From Motiliproteus sp041586615 (GTDB lineage Bacteria > Pseudomonadota > Gammaproteobacteria > Pseudomonadales > Balneatricaceae), in NCBI GenBank assembly GCA_041586615.1, contig JBFGZS010000008.1, positions 23,161 to 87,160 on the forward strand: a DNA stretch of 64,000 nt, in the 5' to 3' direction. The position numbers and the translations under genes were made by a program. Under the pieces are notes generated by a model that did not search any database, was not told where the DNA came from, and was given only the letters and a program-made list of their open reading frames with translations. Below, piece after piece: positions 1 through 8,909 of the stretch. How positions within the stretch are numbered: position 1 is the first letter of the stretch; each line of letters opens with the position of its first letter.

Positions 1-2
1 CC

Positions 3-1082
3 GAATCGTTTCGCATGATCTGCGATCATCTTGAGGAAGCGATCGATCAGTTTGAGCGCCATACCCGCGAGCTGCAGGAGCATGTGATGAGCATGCGCAT
101 GCTGCCTATCTCTTTTGTCTTCAGTCGATTCGGCCGCACGGTGCATGACCTGTGTCTAAAACTCGACAAACGTGTCGAACTGCATTTAGTGGGTGAGAAC
201 ACCGAATTGGACAAAACGGTGATCGAAAAGATTGCCGACCCCATGATGCACCTGATTCGTAATGCGATGGATCACGGTTTTGAATCCAGCGAGGAGCGCC
301 GGCAAGCGGGTAAGCCGGCCTCGGGAACACTGCTGCTGAACGCCTACCATAAAGGCGGCAGTATTTTTATCGAGATCTGTGACGATGGGCGCGGCCTGGA
401 CCGTGACAAATTGCTGCGCAAGGCCCTAGACAGAGGGTTGCTGGATGAGGCACAAGCCGCGGCGATGAGCGATGAGGAGGTCTACCAGTTGATTATGCTG
501 CCGGGATTCTCCACCGCCGCCGCGGTCAGTGACCTGTCCGGACGTGGGGTGGGGATGGATGTGGTGCGGTCCAATATCAGTGAACTCAAGGGCGAGATTC
601 AGATTCGCGCCGGGAAGGGTGTGGGCACCACGATCACGATTCGACTGCCGCTGACCCTGGCCATTATGGATGGTCAGCTGATTAATGTCGGCAGCGACAC
701 CTATGTGGTTCCTGTGGTCAGTATTGTCGAATCGGTGCAGGTCAGCGAGGTGATGGTCCGCACCGTCGGCGGGCGGGGGGAACTGCTGAATTACCGCAAT
801 GAGTACCTGCCGGTCTTGCGTCTCGGTCAGCTGTTTGGTGTCGAGGGGGGCAAGGCGCAGCTGGAGCAGGGCGTGGTGGTGATCCTGGATGTAGATGGCA
901 AGCGCGTGGGTATCTTTGTCGATTCTATCTATGGGCAGCAGCAGGTGGCGGTCAAGTCGATGGAGGAAAACTATCAACAGGTCGCGGGAATTATGGGTGC
1001 CACCATCCTGGGGGATGGGCGTGTCGCGCTGATTCTGGACCCACCCGGTCTGTCGCGCATGCATTCGGTTACGCTGCATTGA
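3..1082 (+). CDS. cheA: Chemotaxis histidine kinase CheA (3' part, 5' end outside window)
   Basis: This is the C-terminal part of CheA, the cytoplasmic kinase that passes receptor signals to CheY and CheB by phosphotransfer. The reading frame is open to the left window edge, so the P1 His domain and the start codon are missing. Counting from the first Met (position 15), the dimerisation helices come first. The HATPase follows, with its N box around residues 79-89 (HLIRNAMDHGFE), G1 box DDGRGLD around 123 and G2 box GRGVGMD around 176. A CheW-like P5 domain starts near residue 215. It heads a cheA-cheR-cheD-cheB-mcp run in which neighbouring genes nearly touch or overlap. Identification is secure from the boxes and the neighbours; only completeness is unknown. 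Confidence 0.95.
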   Translation, partial: ESFRMICDHLEEAIDQFERHTRELQEHVMSMRMLPISFVFSRFGRTVHDLCLKLDKRVELHLVGENTELDKTVIEKIADPMMHLIRNAMDHGFESSEERRQAGKPASGTLLLNAYHKGGSIFIEICDDGRGLDRDKLLRKALDRGLLDEAQAAAMSDEEVYQLIMLPGFSTAAAVSDLSGRGVGMDVVRSNISELKGEIQIRAGKGVGTTITIRLPLTLAIMDGQLINVGSDTYVVPVVSIVESVQVSEVMVRTVGGRGELLNYRNEYLPVLRLGQLFGVEGGKAQLEQGVVVILDVDGKRVGIFVDSIYGQQQVAVKSMEENYQQVAGIMGATILGDGRVALILDPPGLSRMHSVTLH

Positions 1083-1092
1083 GGCCGTGCTG

Positions 1093-1953
1093 ATGAATGG
1101 AGTACTGCAGGCGGCCCCGCTGGCTTTTGGGCGGGAGTTTCCCTTTACACAAGCGGATTTCCGCTTTGTTCAGCAGCTGGTCAAGGAGCGGACCGGTATT
1201 AACCTCAGCGATTCCAAGGATGACCTGGTCTATGCCCGTCTGGCGAAGCGACTGCGCACGCTGGGTCTGGCCAGCTTTGCGGCGTACTGCCGCTATGTGG
1301 CCCAGCATGACGATGAGCGGATCAATCTGATTAATGCTATTACCACCAACCTGACCGCTTTTTTCCGTGAACGGCACCATTTTGATTATCTGCGCGAGGT
1401 GGCGATCCCGGCGTTGGCGCACGAGAAACGTGACAGCCGCCGGCTGCGGATCTGGTCCGCCGGTTGTTCGTCGGGGGAGGAGCCCTACTCGATCGCGATG
1501 ACGGTGCTGGAAGCCCTGCCGCAACCGGAGCGTTGGGATCTGCGGATTCTGGCTACCGATCTCGATAGCAACATGGTTGCCAAAGCCGAGGCGGGGATCT
1601 ACGGCGCTGAACGGGTGCAGGGGTTATCGTCAGCGCAGCGTAACCGCTGGTTCTTGTGTGGCGACGGCGCGAACCAGGGACGGGTGCGTATCCGCCCCGA
1701 GCTGAAGGAGGTGCTGCGCTTCCGCCAGTTGAATTTGATGGATCCTTGGCCGATGGCGCAGCCATTTGACATTATTTTCTGTCGTAATGTGGTGATCTAT
1801 TTTGATAAAGCGACGCAATGTCGATTATTTAACCGCTATGCCGAGCAGTTGCATCCACAGGGTGCCTTGATTATCGGCCATTCCGAATCGCTGCATAATG
1901 TAGCGGGTCGGTTTAAACCGGCAGGCAAAACTATCTATCGCAAGGTGTGTTAG
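1093..1953 (+). CDS. cheR: Chemotaxis protein methyltransferase CheR
   Basis: CheR uses S-adenosylmethionine to methylate receptor glutamates in the cytoplasm, opposing CheB. The protein has the short N-terminal helical CheR domain. It is followed by a Rossmann methyltransferase fold with the SAM-binding stretch IWSAGCSSGEEPYSIAM and the conserved FCRNVVIYFD near the C terminus. The length of about 286 residues is normal. An in-frame GTG lies at 1087, but ATG at 1093 sits eight bases after GAGG (1081-1084) and is preferred. The gene starts 10 bases after the cheA stop. Its end lies just before the cheD ATG, pointing to coupled translation. Confidence 0.95.
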   Translation: MNGVLQAAPLAFGREFPFTQADFRFVQQLVKERTGINLSDSKDDLVYARLAKRLRTLGLASFAAYCRYVAQHDDERINLINAITTNLTAFFRERHHFDYLREVAIPALAHEKRDSRRLRIWSAGCSSGEEPYSIAMTVLEALPQPERWDLRILATDLDSNMVAKAEAGIYGAERVQGLSSAQRNRWFLCGDGANQGRVRIRPELKEVLRFRQLNLMDPWPMAQPFDIIFCRNVVIYFDKATQCRLFNRYAEQLHPQGALIIGHSESLHNVAGRFKPAGKTIYRKVC

Positions 1954-1955
1954 AC

Positions 1956-2630
1956 ATGCAGCCGCTGACGCAACAAGCCCGAATAAGGCGCGATAAATTG
2001 GTAAATCAACGAGTTAAAGGCAGCAAGCTGCGTGCGCCCGCCAGTTGTCAGGTGCACCTGATGGAGCAATCCGACCCTGCGACGGTGAAGGTGCTGCCGG
2101 GTGGATACTATGTGGGTTTTGGTGAGTGCCGTATCGCGACGACCCTGGGCTCCTGTGTCTCGGTCTGCATGCGCGATCCTTATGCAGGGGTTGGTGGGAT
2201 GAATCACTTTATGTTGCCCTCGGCCTGCGGCGGTGGCCCTTGCCTCGATGACCAGCTGTCGGCTCGCTACGGGGTGAACGCCATGGAGCGCTTGATCAAC
2301 GAGCTGATCAAGCGCGGCGGCATGCCGTCGCGCCTGGAGGTCAAGCTATTTGGGGGCGGACATGTGCTGCACGCGACTTCCAGCGATGTGGGCGGGCGCA
2401 ATATCGCCTTTGTTCGCCAGTTTCTGCGGACCGAGGGCCTGAGGGTGATGGCCGAAGACCTGGGTGGGCCGTGTTCGCGCAAGCTGGTCTACGATATCAC
2501 GAGTGGGCGCGTGCGGGTCAAACAGTTCAACGATGGCCGTTCCCAATTGGTCGGTCAGCGTGATCTCTCCTACCTGCAGCGTGTTTGTAAAGAGCCGATC
2601 TACGGTTCTGTGGAGCTTTTTGATGAGTGA
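1956..2630 (+). CDS. cheD: Chemoreceptor glutamine deamidase CheD
   Basis: CheD deamidates specific receptor glutamines to glutamates and so tunes receptor sensitivity. The family signature is present: TTLGSCVSVCMRDP with the catalytic Cys, then GGMNHFMLP with the catalytic His, then the KLFGGG stretch. There is an N-terminal extension of about 30 basic residues before the conserved core. An in-frame GTG at 1947 lies inside cheR. ATG 1956 follows AAGG (1942-1945) at a usable distance and is chosen. The gene sits between cheR and cheB, the usual place in cheRDB clusters. Confidence 0.93.
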   Translation: MQPLTQQARIRRDKLVNQRVKGSKLRAPASCQVHLMEQSDPATVKVLPGGYYVGFGECRIATTLGSCVSVCMRDPYAGVGGMNHFMLPSACGGGPCLDDQLSARYGVNAMERLINELIKRGGMPSRLEVKLFGGGHVLHATSSDVGGRNIAFVRQFLRTEGLRVMAEDLGGPCSRKLVYDITSGRVRVKQFNDGRSQLVGQRDLSYLQRVCKEPIYGSVELFDE

Positions 2631-2639
2631 TCTCTTGAT

Positions 2640-3761
2640 ATGACAATTGGTATGGAAACGAGCCCGATAAAAGTGTTGATCGTGGATGACTCGGCGCTGG
2701 TTCGCCAGGTGTTGAGCCATATTTTAAATGAACAGCCGGATATCGAGGTGGTGGGGGCCTGTATGGACCCGATCTTCGCCAGGGAAAAGATCAAGCAGCT
2801 ACAGCCGGATGTGATAACGCTGGATGTCGAGATGCCGCGTATGGATGGTCTTACCTTCCTGGATAATCTGATGCGCCTGCACCCCATGCCGGTGGTGATG
2901 ATCTCGAGTCTCACGGAGCGAGGCGCCGAAGCGACGCTGAAGGCGTTGGACCTGGGTGCGGTGGATTATGTCTCCAAGCCTAAATCCAATATTGGTCAGG
3001 GATTGCTGAATGACTATGCCGAGGAGGTTGTCAGCAAGGTACGGATAGCGGCGAAGTCGCGGGTATTCAGACACCGTCGTCCTGTAACGGCGATGGTCGC
3101 CCCGAATCCCCCGGTTCCTGCTTCGGTTAACAGACTGAAAACGACGCAGTCGATCATCGCGATCGGTGCATCTACCGGCGGTACAGAGGCGATCCGCGTG
3201 GTGTTGGAGCAGATGCCGGCCGATGGCCCGGGCGTGGTCATTACGCAACATATACCCGAGGCATTTGCCGGTCCGTTTGCGCAGCGAATCAATCAGCTGA
3301 CACGCATGAATGTGGCGTTGGCGACGGATGGGCAGCAGATCCTGCCAGGCCACTGTTATGTGGCGCCGGGGGATCAGCACCTGTCGGTGGAGCGAAGTGG
3401 GGCCCGTTACCTCTGCCGGCTTAGCCGTGCCGATCCGGTTAACCGTCATCGGCCGAGCGTCGAAGTCCTCTTCGACTCCGTGGCGCGTCATGTGGGGCGT
3501 AATGCGATCGCCGTGATGCTGACGGGTATGGGCAAAGATGGTGCACAGGGGATGTTGCGTATTCGTCAGGCGGGAGGGAAGACGCTGGTGCAGGATGAGC
3601 AGAGTTCTGTGGTCTGGGGGATGCCTGGGGCCTGTGTATCGATCGGTGCAGCCGATATACAGGTTCCGTTGACACGGATCGCCGCCCGACTGATTAATCT
3701 GCTTCGGCAACCTGCCCAGCCCCCGCACGCAACCGCTACCCTATTAGGAGAGACCCCGTGA
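2640..3761 (+). CDS. cheB: Chemotaxis response regulator / protein-glutamate methylesterase CheB
   Basis: CheB removes receptor methyl groups and is activated by phosphorylation from CheA. The N-terminal receiver domain shows VDDSA and the phospho-acceptor Asp62 in LDVEMPRMDG. A linker of about 40 residues leads to the methylesterase domain, whose triad is visible as Ser178 (IGASTGG), His204 (ITQHIP) and Asp300 (MLTGMGKDG). The length of 373 aa is typical. The ATG at 2640 follows the cheD stop by nine bases; a second ATG at 2652 is possible. The last bases overlap the GTG start of the downstream receptor gene. Confidence 0.95.
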   Translation: MTIGMETSPIKVLIVDDSALVRQVLSHILNEQPDIEVVGACMDPIFAREKIKQLQPDVITLDVEMPRMDGLTFLDNLMRLHPMPVVMISSLTERGAEATLKALDLGAVDYVSKPKSNIGQGLLNDYAEEVVSKVRIAAKSRVFRHRRPVTAMVAPNPPVPASVNRLKTTQSIIAIGASTGGTEAIRVVLEQMPADGPGVVITQHIPEAFAGPFAQRINQLTRMNVALATDGQQILPGHCYVAPGDQHLSVERSGARYLCRLSRADPVNRHRPSVEVLFDSVARHVGRNAIAVMLTGMGKDGAQGMLRIRQAGGKTLVQDEQSSVVWGMPGACVSIGAADIQVPLTRIAARLINLLRQPAQPPHATATLLGETP

Positions 3762-4930
3762 AAGATCTTAAACAACCACTGGTGCTGGCGATCATAATCG
3801 TCATTGCTCAGGCCATGCTGCTGTTTGGCGAGGTTCCTCTCGCGACCTGGCTGACCCTTGCGCTATCCGGGGGGCTGCTGTTTATCGTTGGCCGGCAGCT
3901 GGTGCACGCCCGGCACCATGAGGAAACCGAGGCGCAAGGCTTGCAGTCGTCGCAGGACGCGGGCAGCGAACTGCACGAGGTGATTCAGGCGCTCGATACG
4001 GTACAGGATGAGCTGCATCAGGAGTGTCAGCAGAGTACGGGCCAGATTCGCAGCTTGGTACAGGTCGCTATCGAAGCCTTGAGTGAAAATTTTATTCAAT
4101 TGAACAGCCAGACGCAGCAGCAGCTGGAGCTGGTAGCTGCGCTGACCGGGCGGATCGGCGGCAGCGGCTCTGAACAGGTGTCGGTGCAGAGTTTTGCACA
4201 AGATATCGGGGAGGAGCTGCAGAGTCTGGTGGCTATCTTGAAAGGGATGAGCGCCGAGAGTGAAACGGTGGCTCGCCGCAGCCAAGAGATGGTTGTGCAG
4301 ATGGACGCTATCTTTACCCTGCTGGGGGATGTCAATGCCATCGCCGATCAGACAAACCTGCTGGCGCTAAACGCCGCCATTGAAGCGGCGCGGGCCGGAG
4401 AGCATGGCCGGGGTTTTGCGGTCGTGGCAGACGAGGTGCGTAGCCTTTCCAGTCGATCTGGTATCTTTAATGAAAAGATTCGTGATCAAGTTAACCAGGC
4501 AAAATCGTTGCTTGGCGAAACCCACCGGATCGTAACCAATATGTCGAACAATGAAGCCAGTGCGGTGATGGCCGTGGAGACGCGCCTGCACAGCAAGCTG
4601 GTGTCGCTGGAAGGGCTGGATAAGCATATCCAGCAGACGCTGGTGGATGTTTCCCAGTTGGGCCAGCAAGCGCATGATGCAGTCGGAGGTGCGATCCAGA
4701 ATCTGCAGTTCGAAGATATGGTGACCCAGGTCAGCCAACATATCGAGCAGGAGAGCGCTCAGGTACGCCTGGTTTATCGGGAGATAGCGCAGAAACTGTC
4801 CCGGTCGGAAGGGCTGGAGGGATTGCAGGGGGTTAGCGGTCTGATAGCCGAGCATCGCGCCAACCAGAAAAACCGCCACCGGGCCGTACACCAAGAATCG
4901 ATGAGTGAAGGGGATATTGAACTGTTTTAA
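3758..4930 (+). CDS. Methyl-accepting chemotaxis protein without periplasmic sensor domain
   Basis: This chemoreceptor signalling protein has two membrane helices close together (about residues 7-24 and 28-46) with only a few residues between them. There is therefore no periplasmic ligand-binding domain. The long coiled-coil cytoplasmic part contains the conserved hairpin tip, centred on IADQTNLLALNAAIEAARAG (about 195-214) and ending VVADEVRSLS. The C terminus has the LQFEDMVTQ stretch seen in short receptors of this kind. It starts with GTG behind TTAGGAG (3745-3751) and overlaps the cheB stop. The fixed position behind cheB suggests it feeds this CheA. It may sense a membrane or cytoplasmic cue, but the stimulus cannot be read from the sequence. 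Confidence 0.88.
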   Translation: MKDLKQPLVLAIIIVIAQAMLLFGEVPLATWLTLALSGGLLFIVGRQLVHARHHEETEAQGLQSSQDAGSELHEVIQALDTVQDELHQECQQSTGQIRSLVQVAIEALSENFIQLNSQTQQQLELVAALTGRIGGSGSEQVSVQSFAQDIGEELQSLVAILKGMSAESETVARRSQEMVVQMDAIFTLLGDVNAIADQTNLLALNAAIEAARAGEHGRGFAVVADEVRSLSSRSGIFNEKIRDQVNQAKSLLGETHRIVTNMSNNEASAVMAVETRLHSKLVSLEGLDKHIQQTLVDVSQLGQQAHDAVGGAIQNLQFEDMVTQVSQHIEQESAQVRLVYREIAQKLSRSEGLEGLQGVSGLIAEHRANQKNRHRAVHQESMSEGDIELF

Positions 4931-4989
4931 AAAGGATCTGCTGTGGGGGGATTCTATGGATGGTATCAGGACTCCCCGGTGGTACCCGC

Positions 4990-5056
4990 GAATTTGCATT
5001 AAGGACGCAACGTTATACCGAGCAAAAAATATCGCCGTGGTATAAGGCCACGTGCC
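4990..5056 (-). repeat. Degenerate, shortened copy of hairpin repeat family R1
   Basis: Around 5000-5056 the text AACGTTATACCGAG is followed by CCGTGGTATAAGGCCACGTG. These match the outer tail and the third hairpin of the complete minus-strand R1 copy at 63703-63856, where the same AACGTTATACCGAG tail and CCGTGGCATAACGCCACGTG occur. The other hairpins are missing, so this looks like a decayed or internally deleted copy. The rest of the 4931-5199 gap shows no gene. Confidence 0.5.
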
Positions 5057-5199
5057 AGGTTAGTAGCGGCTTTATCGCGGGAATGGTGTCGTTGGGTCGG
5101 CCATTAGTGATGGTGCTGAATCCCGCGCGACGGTGGCCTCATGGTGAGTTGTGGCAGGTGGGGCCGGTTGTCGAATAGCAGGGAGCTTAGGCCTATGGT

Positions 5200-6069
5200 T
5201 TACTTTATAACCTTATTGGCAAGGCTGTTATGGGCCGCCTCCCAGCCCTGCATCGCCAGCTTTCTTTCTGCCCCCCAGCGAAACTGTCCCACCTCACCGC
5301 TCTCGCGAATCACCCGATGGCACGGGATCAGGTAGCCGATCCGGTTGGCCGCCAGTGCCGAACCGACCGCGCGCGAGGCTTGCGGCGAACCCGCCAGCTG
5401 CGCCAGCTGTGAATAAGATACCCGCTGGCCCGATCCGACCCTGAGCAAGGCTTCCCACACTTTTAATTGAAAATTACTACCCTGCAGTAGCAGGTGCAAG
5501 GGGCCTGATGGCGGGGTGGCGCTGAACAGGTTCGCGACCCGCGCAGCGGTGCCGGACTCATCCGGAACAAATGTCGCCGCCGGCCAGCTGGCAACCAGCG
5601 CTTCGACATGCGTATCCGGGCCGTCGTCGTAAAAAGCCAGAGAGCAGACACCGCGCTCGGTTTGTCCGATCAGCGCCAACCCGAATGGGGTGGGAGCGCT
5701 ACCATAGCGTATCGTCAACCCGGCGCCCTGGGTTTTGAACTGCCCCGGTGTCATCGCCTCGCAGGTGATCATCAAGTCATGCAGTCGGCCCGGGCTGGAG
5801 ATACCCGCGTCCAGCGTGGCATCCAGCAACGACCTTGAATCCCGGAGTGCCTGTTTGGCGCGCTCCTTGGTCAGGTATTGCAAGAAGCGTTTCGGCGACA
5901 CCCCGGCCCACTGGCTGAAAAGTCGCTGAAAATGACTATCGCTGAGACCGACTTCGGCGGCCACTTCGCCGAGTGAGGGCTGCCGATGGGCCTGTGCTTG
6001 CAGATAGCGAATCGCGACGGCAATGCATTTATAGTGCGCGCGTTGCTCATCATGGCTAGTCTCAGGCAT
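5200..6069 (-). CDS. Ada-like protein: AraC-type HTH fused to methylated-DNA-protein-cysteine methyltransferase
   Basis: The predicted protein repairs O6-alkylguanine by transferring the alkyl group to its own cysteine, and may act as a transcription factor. Residues 10-110 form an AraC-type double helix-turn-helix (LGEVAAEVGLSDSHFQRLF). Residues 200-280 form the MGMT domain with active-site Cys250 in IPCHRVIR and the Asn/Arg-containing AVGSALAANRIGYLIPCHR stretch. The N-terminal zinc-cysteine domain of full-length Ada, which senses phosphotriesters, is absent. ATG 6069 overlaps the end of the upstream permease gene by eight bases; an in-frame start further upstream would lie deep inside that gene. 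Expression is probably coupled to the permease. Confidence 0.88.
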   Translation of the reverse strand: MPETSHDEQRAHYKCIAVAIRYLQAQAHRQPSLGEVAAEVGLSDSHFQRLFSQWAGVSPKRFLQYLTKERAKQALRDSRSLLDATLDAGISSPGRLHDLMITCEAMTPGQFKTQGAGLTIRYGSAPTPFGLALIGQTERGVCSLAFYDDGPDTHVEALVASWPAATFVPDESGTAARVANLFSATPPSGPLHLLLQGSNFQLKVWEALLRVGSGQRVSYSQLAQLAGSPQASRAVGSALAANRIGYLIPCHRVIRESGEVGQFRWGAERKLAMQGWEAAHNSLANKVIK

Positions 6070-6964
6070 GTTTAGACTTCCGTCGGGGCAACAATCGGCG
6101 CGGATTGAAACCGGTGACGAGCGCGGTACCGGTAAGGACAATCACGGACCCTAACAGGGTATGCCAGCCGATGACTTCATCCAGAAAGAGATGGCCCCAG
6201 AGCACGCCGAACATAGGGATCAAAAAGGTGACCGTTAGTGCCGATGGCGCGCCGATTTCTTCGATCAATCGGAAGTAGAGCAGGTAGGCTACGCCGCTGC
6301 AAATGACCCCCAGCGCGAGCACCATCGCCATAACACTGATGCTGGGAGCCGTGGTCGCCGGGAAGAAGGGCAGGGCCGGTGCAATCAGCAGGGTGGCGGC
6401 CCACATACTGCCATGGGCATTACTGAACGAGTCCACTGACTTGGCCGTGCGGGCATAGGTTGAGGATATGCCGTAGCAGAAGGCGGCCCCGAGCGTGGCG
6501 ACGATGGCCAGCCCCGCGCCGGGTTGAAAGGTTACCGCATCAAAACCGACCAGCAGCGCAACGCCGCTTACGCCGAAGGCTAATCCAAGCAATGTCTTTG
6601 GTGCGAGTGCCTGTTTATTCCAGAGCGTCGCGATGAGTACCCCCCAGATGGGCGCCGATGCGTTGAGTATCGAGAGCATCGAGGCCGACAGCGTTTGCGC
6701 CGCATAACTGAACAGCAGGAAGGGCAGCGCGGTGTTGCAGAGACCTAAGACAAGAAAGTGCGTTCTATTGCCTTTAAGCGGCAACTTTTTACGCAAAAAC
6801 CCGCCAACAATGGCCAGAAACAGCGCCGCCAGACCCACGCGGGCCTCGACGAGTAGGGTAGGGCCCAAGACCGGTGCACCGATGCGCATAAACAGAAACG
6901 AGCCGCCCCAAATAGCGGCCAGGCTGAGAAGGCGGATAAGGTTGCGGATGTCCATCATGGGCAT
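6062..6964 (-). CDS. EamA/DMT-family inner-membrane transporter
   Basis: This is a ten-helix permease of the drug/metabolite transporter superfamily, built from two EamA repeats of about 140 residues each. It begins with the typical AAIWGGSFLFMRIGAPVLGP. The second repeat shows GVICSGVAYLLYFRLIEEIGA and a conserved Pro-containing helix (TFLIPMFGVLWGHLFLDE). The family exports amino acids, metabolites or drugs; the substrate cannot be deduced. It is co-transcribed with the Ada-like gene, the two overlapping by eight bases. ATG 6964 is used, although Met codons at 6958 and 6955 are possible. The C terminus ends with a basic tail. Confidence 0.88.
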   Translation of the reverse strand: MPMMDIRNLIRLLSLAAIWGGSFLFMRIGAPVLGPTLLVEARVGLAALFLAIVGGFLRKKLPLKGNRTHFLVLGLCNTALPFLLFSYAAQTLSASMLSILNASAPIWGVLIATLWNKQALAPKTLLGLAFGVSGVALLVGFDAVTFQPGAGLAIVATLGAAFCYGISSTYARTAKSVDSFSNAHGSMWAATLLIAPALPFFPATTAPSISVMAMVLALGVICSGVAYLLYFRLIEEIGAPSALTVTFLIPMFGVLWGHLFLDEVIGWHTLLGSVIVLTGTALVTGFNPRRLLPRRKSKHA

Positions 6965-7002
6965 TGGATCTCATGTGCGGGGCGTAGTGCGCGCAGTCAA
7001 GG

Positions 7003-7044
7003 TGATAAGTGATAAGTGATAAGTGATAAGTGATAAATGATAAG
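7003..7044. repeat. 7-bp tandem repeat, six units of TGATAAG
   Basis: Six consecutive 7-bp units lie in the divergent spacer between the permease gene and the VOC gene. The unit is TGATAAG; the fifth reads TGATAAA. Every reading frame through the array meets stops, so it is not coding. Slipped-strand changes in unit number would alter the spacing between the two divergent promoters. Confidence 0.9.
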
Positions 7045-7145
7045 AAGTCCGGCCATGGTCGCCTAATGTATGGTCGCTAATGTATGGTTGAAAGGTTCGC
7101 TATACTTTTTCCTCCGCAAAACCTCTCTGTACAGGAAATCTTACC

Positions 7146-7517
7146 ATGATCGGATATCTTACTATCGGCGTCTCAGACATCGAGGCATCTAAATCCTTTT
7201 ATACGGAATTACTTTCTGATTTCGGTGCTCAGGTGCTGCTCGATATGGGCCGCATTGCAATGATCGGCAAGTCGATGCAGGAGCCCATGCTGGCTGTTTG
7301 TATTCCTTACAACGAAGAAGCGCCAAGCCCGGGTAATGGTAATATGGTCGCTTTTCCTGCGGGCTCTAAAGAAAACGTGGATAAGCTCTACCATAAAGCG
7401 ATTTCACTCGGCGCGAGTTGTGAAGGTGCGCCGGGGCAGCGCGTCCCCGATATGTTTTACGGTGCCTATGTCCGTGATACCGATGGTAATAAAATAGCCT
7501 TCTTTGAGTTTGGATAG
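7146..7517 (+). CDS. VOC (glyoxalase/bleomycin-resistance) superfamily protein
   Basis: This small single-domain vicinal-oxygen-chelate protein has 123 aa. It opens with the beta-strand MIGYLTIGVSDIEASKSFY and closes with GAYVRDTDGNKIAFFEFG, the usual paired strands of the family. Members include glyoxalase I-like enzymes, fosfomycin-resistance thiol transferases and dioxygenases. Nothing visible tells which reaction this one performs. Many such proteins in this size class remain uncharacterised. It is transcribed alone, divergent from the permease-Ada pair. The start is ATG 7146; an upstream AGGAAAT may serve as ribosome binding site. Confidence 0.85.
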   Translation: MIGYLTIGVSDIEASKSFYTELLSDFGAQVLLDMGRIAMIGKSMQEPMLAVCIPYNEEAPSPGNGNMVAFPAGSKENVDKLYHKAISLGASCEGAPGQRVPDMFYGAYVRDTDGNKIAFFEFG

Positions 7518-7595
7518 AGGGTGTCTCCTGACGCAACTGTCAGATCTTATCAAAAAGGCATCGCGCGTCAGGACAAACGAGGATCAAAAAAGACG

Positions 7596-7611
7596 AGTGA
7601 TATAAGTCACT
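7596..7611. promoter_or_regulatory. CRP/Vfr-like 16-bp inverted repeat upstream of trhO
   Basis: AGTGA-TATAAG-TCACT is a palindromic pair of half-sites with the six-base spacing of CRP-type sites (known core TGTGA-N6-TCACA). It sits 68 bases before the trhO start codon. The assignment to a CRP-family regulator is inference. Confidence 0.35.
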
Positions 7612-7678
7612 GTTTGCTAGTATTCCTCCCCCGTCTAATGCACTGGATTTACGTTCCAGCTAGCGATCAGGAATACCC

Positions 7679-8590
7679 ATGTCAAAATTTGTTGTTACTG
7701 CGCTCTATAAATTCGTCACGCTTGAAAATTATGAACAGCTACGTGCGCCACTGCTTGCCGTGATGGAAGCGAATCGCATTCGCGGCACCTTACTGCTTGC
7801 TCGAGAGGGGATCAACGGAACCGTTGCCGGTACCCGCGACCAGATCGATACCCTGCTGGAATGGTTGAGAAGCGACTCGCGTTTGGCCGAATTGGATCAC
7901 AAGGAGTCCTACGCCACACAACTGCCGTTTAAACGCTGCAAGGTTAAATTGAAAAAAGAGATCGTAACCCTTGGCGTTGAAGGTATCGATCCCGATCGGT
8001 TGGTAGGCACCTATGTTAAACCGGCCGACTGGAATGCCCTGATCAGCGACCCTAGCGTACTGGTTGTCGATACACGTAACGACTACGAAGTGGAAATCGG
8101 CACCTTTGCCAATGCGATCAATCCCAAGACTGAAACCTTCCGCCAGTTTCCAGCCTTTGTGGCCAATACGCTGGACAAAAATAGGCACAAGAAAGTCGCG
8201 ATGTTTTGCACGGGTGGCATTCGGTGTGAAAAATCCACCGCCTACCTTAAAGAGCAGGGGTTTGATGAGGTATTCCACTTGCAGGGCGGCATCCTAAAAT
8301 ACCTCGAAGAAGTACCCGTACAGGACTCCCTGTGGCAAGGTGACTGCTTTGTTTTTGATGACCGCGTGTCGGTTAACCATCAGTTACAGAAGGGCGTGTA
8401 TGATCAGTGTCACGGCTGTCGCAGGCCCATCACCGAGCAAGAAAAAACGAGTGCCCACTATGTCAAAGGGGTCAGCTGCCACCGTTGCTACGACACAAAA
8501 TCAGACGCACAAAAAAAACGTTTTTCGGAACGCCAAAAGCAGATGGAACTGGCGTCACAGCGAGGCGATACACATCTCGGTGGAGGCTGA
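7679..8590 (+). CDS. trhO: tRNA uridine(34) hydroxylase TrhO (YceA-type rhodanese)
   Basis: TrhO carries out oxygen-dependent hydroxylation of uridine 34 in tRNA, on the way to 5-carboxymethoxyuridine. The 303-aa protein has the N-terminal acylphosphatase-like domain (GTLLLAREGINGTVAGT). A rhodanese domain follows, with catalytic Cys177 in MFCTGGIRCEKS and VVDTRNDYEVEIGTF. A C-terminal region has paired cysteines (CHGC and CHRC) that may bind zinc. The ATG at 7679 follows AGGA at about 7669. It is monocistronic, with a CRP-like palindrome upstream and a hairpin terminator 270 bases downstream. Confidence 0.93.
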   Translation: MSKFVVTALYKFVTLENYEQLRAPLLAVMEANRIRGTLLLAREGINGTVAGTRDQIDTLLEWLRSDSRLAELDHKESYATQLPFKRCKVKLKKEIVTLGVEGIDPDRLVGTYVKPADWNALISDPSVLVVDTRNDYEVEIGTFANAINPKTETFRQFPAFVANTLDKNRHKKVAMFCTGGIRCEKSTAYLKEQGFDEVFHLQGGILKYLEEVPVQDSLWQGDCFVFDDRVSVNHQLQKGVYDQCHGCRRPITEQEKTSAHYVKGVSCHRCYDTKSDAQKKRFSERQKQMELASQRGDTHLGGG

Positions 8591-8861
8591 TCAAGTCGCC
8601 AGGAGGTTGACCGGGAATCGCGATCGTCGCGAGAGAAGGCCCGCCGGAATATGTAACGAAAAATAGCGTGAAAAATGGCCCAGGCCGGCGTTCCTGCAGT
8701 CTAGCCTGCTGCAGCAATATAGGAAAAACTCCTATGGTCGTGGATCAGCCGCTCGTGCACAATGACCGCCAGCTACAAGGACACAACGGATGTGCCACCA
8801 AACGGAATGGGTGGGTAGCCATAAAGGACACGATAAAAAATACGATAAAAAATACGAAAAG
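8591..8861. other. Non-coding stretch after trhO
   Basis: No gene is recognised between the trhO stop and the terminator. Around 8830-8855 the 12-base unit GATAAAAAATAC occurs twice in tandem. Small open frames here run into the 8-bp tandem array and have no coding character. Confidence 0.5.
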
Positions 8862-8886
8862 AAGCTGCCAACCAGGCGGCTTTTTG
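8862..8886 (+). terminator. Rho-independent terminator
   Basis: The stem AAGCTGCC / GGCGGCTT (one G-U pair) with loop AACCA is followed by a T run at 8881-8885. It probably ends the trhO transcript or a short RNA starting after trhO. Confidence 0.65.
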
Positions 8887-8909
8887 CGTTTAGGGCAGTC
8901 GTCCCAGCC

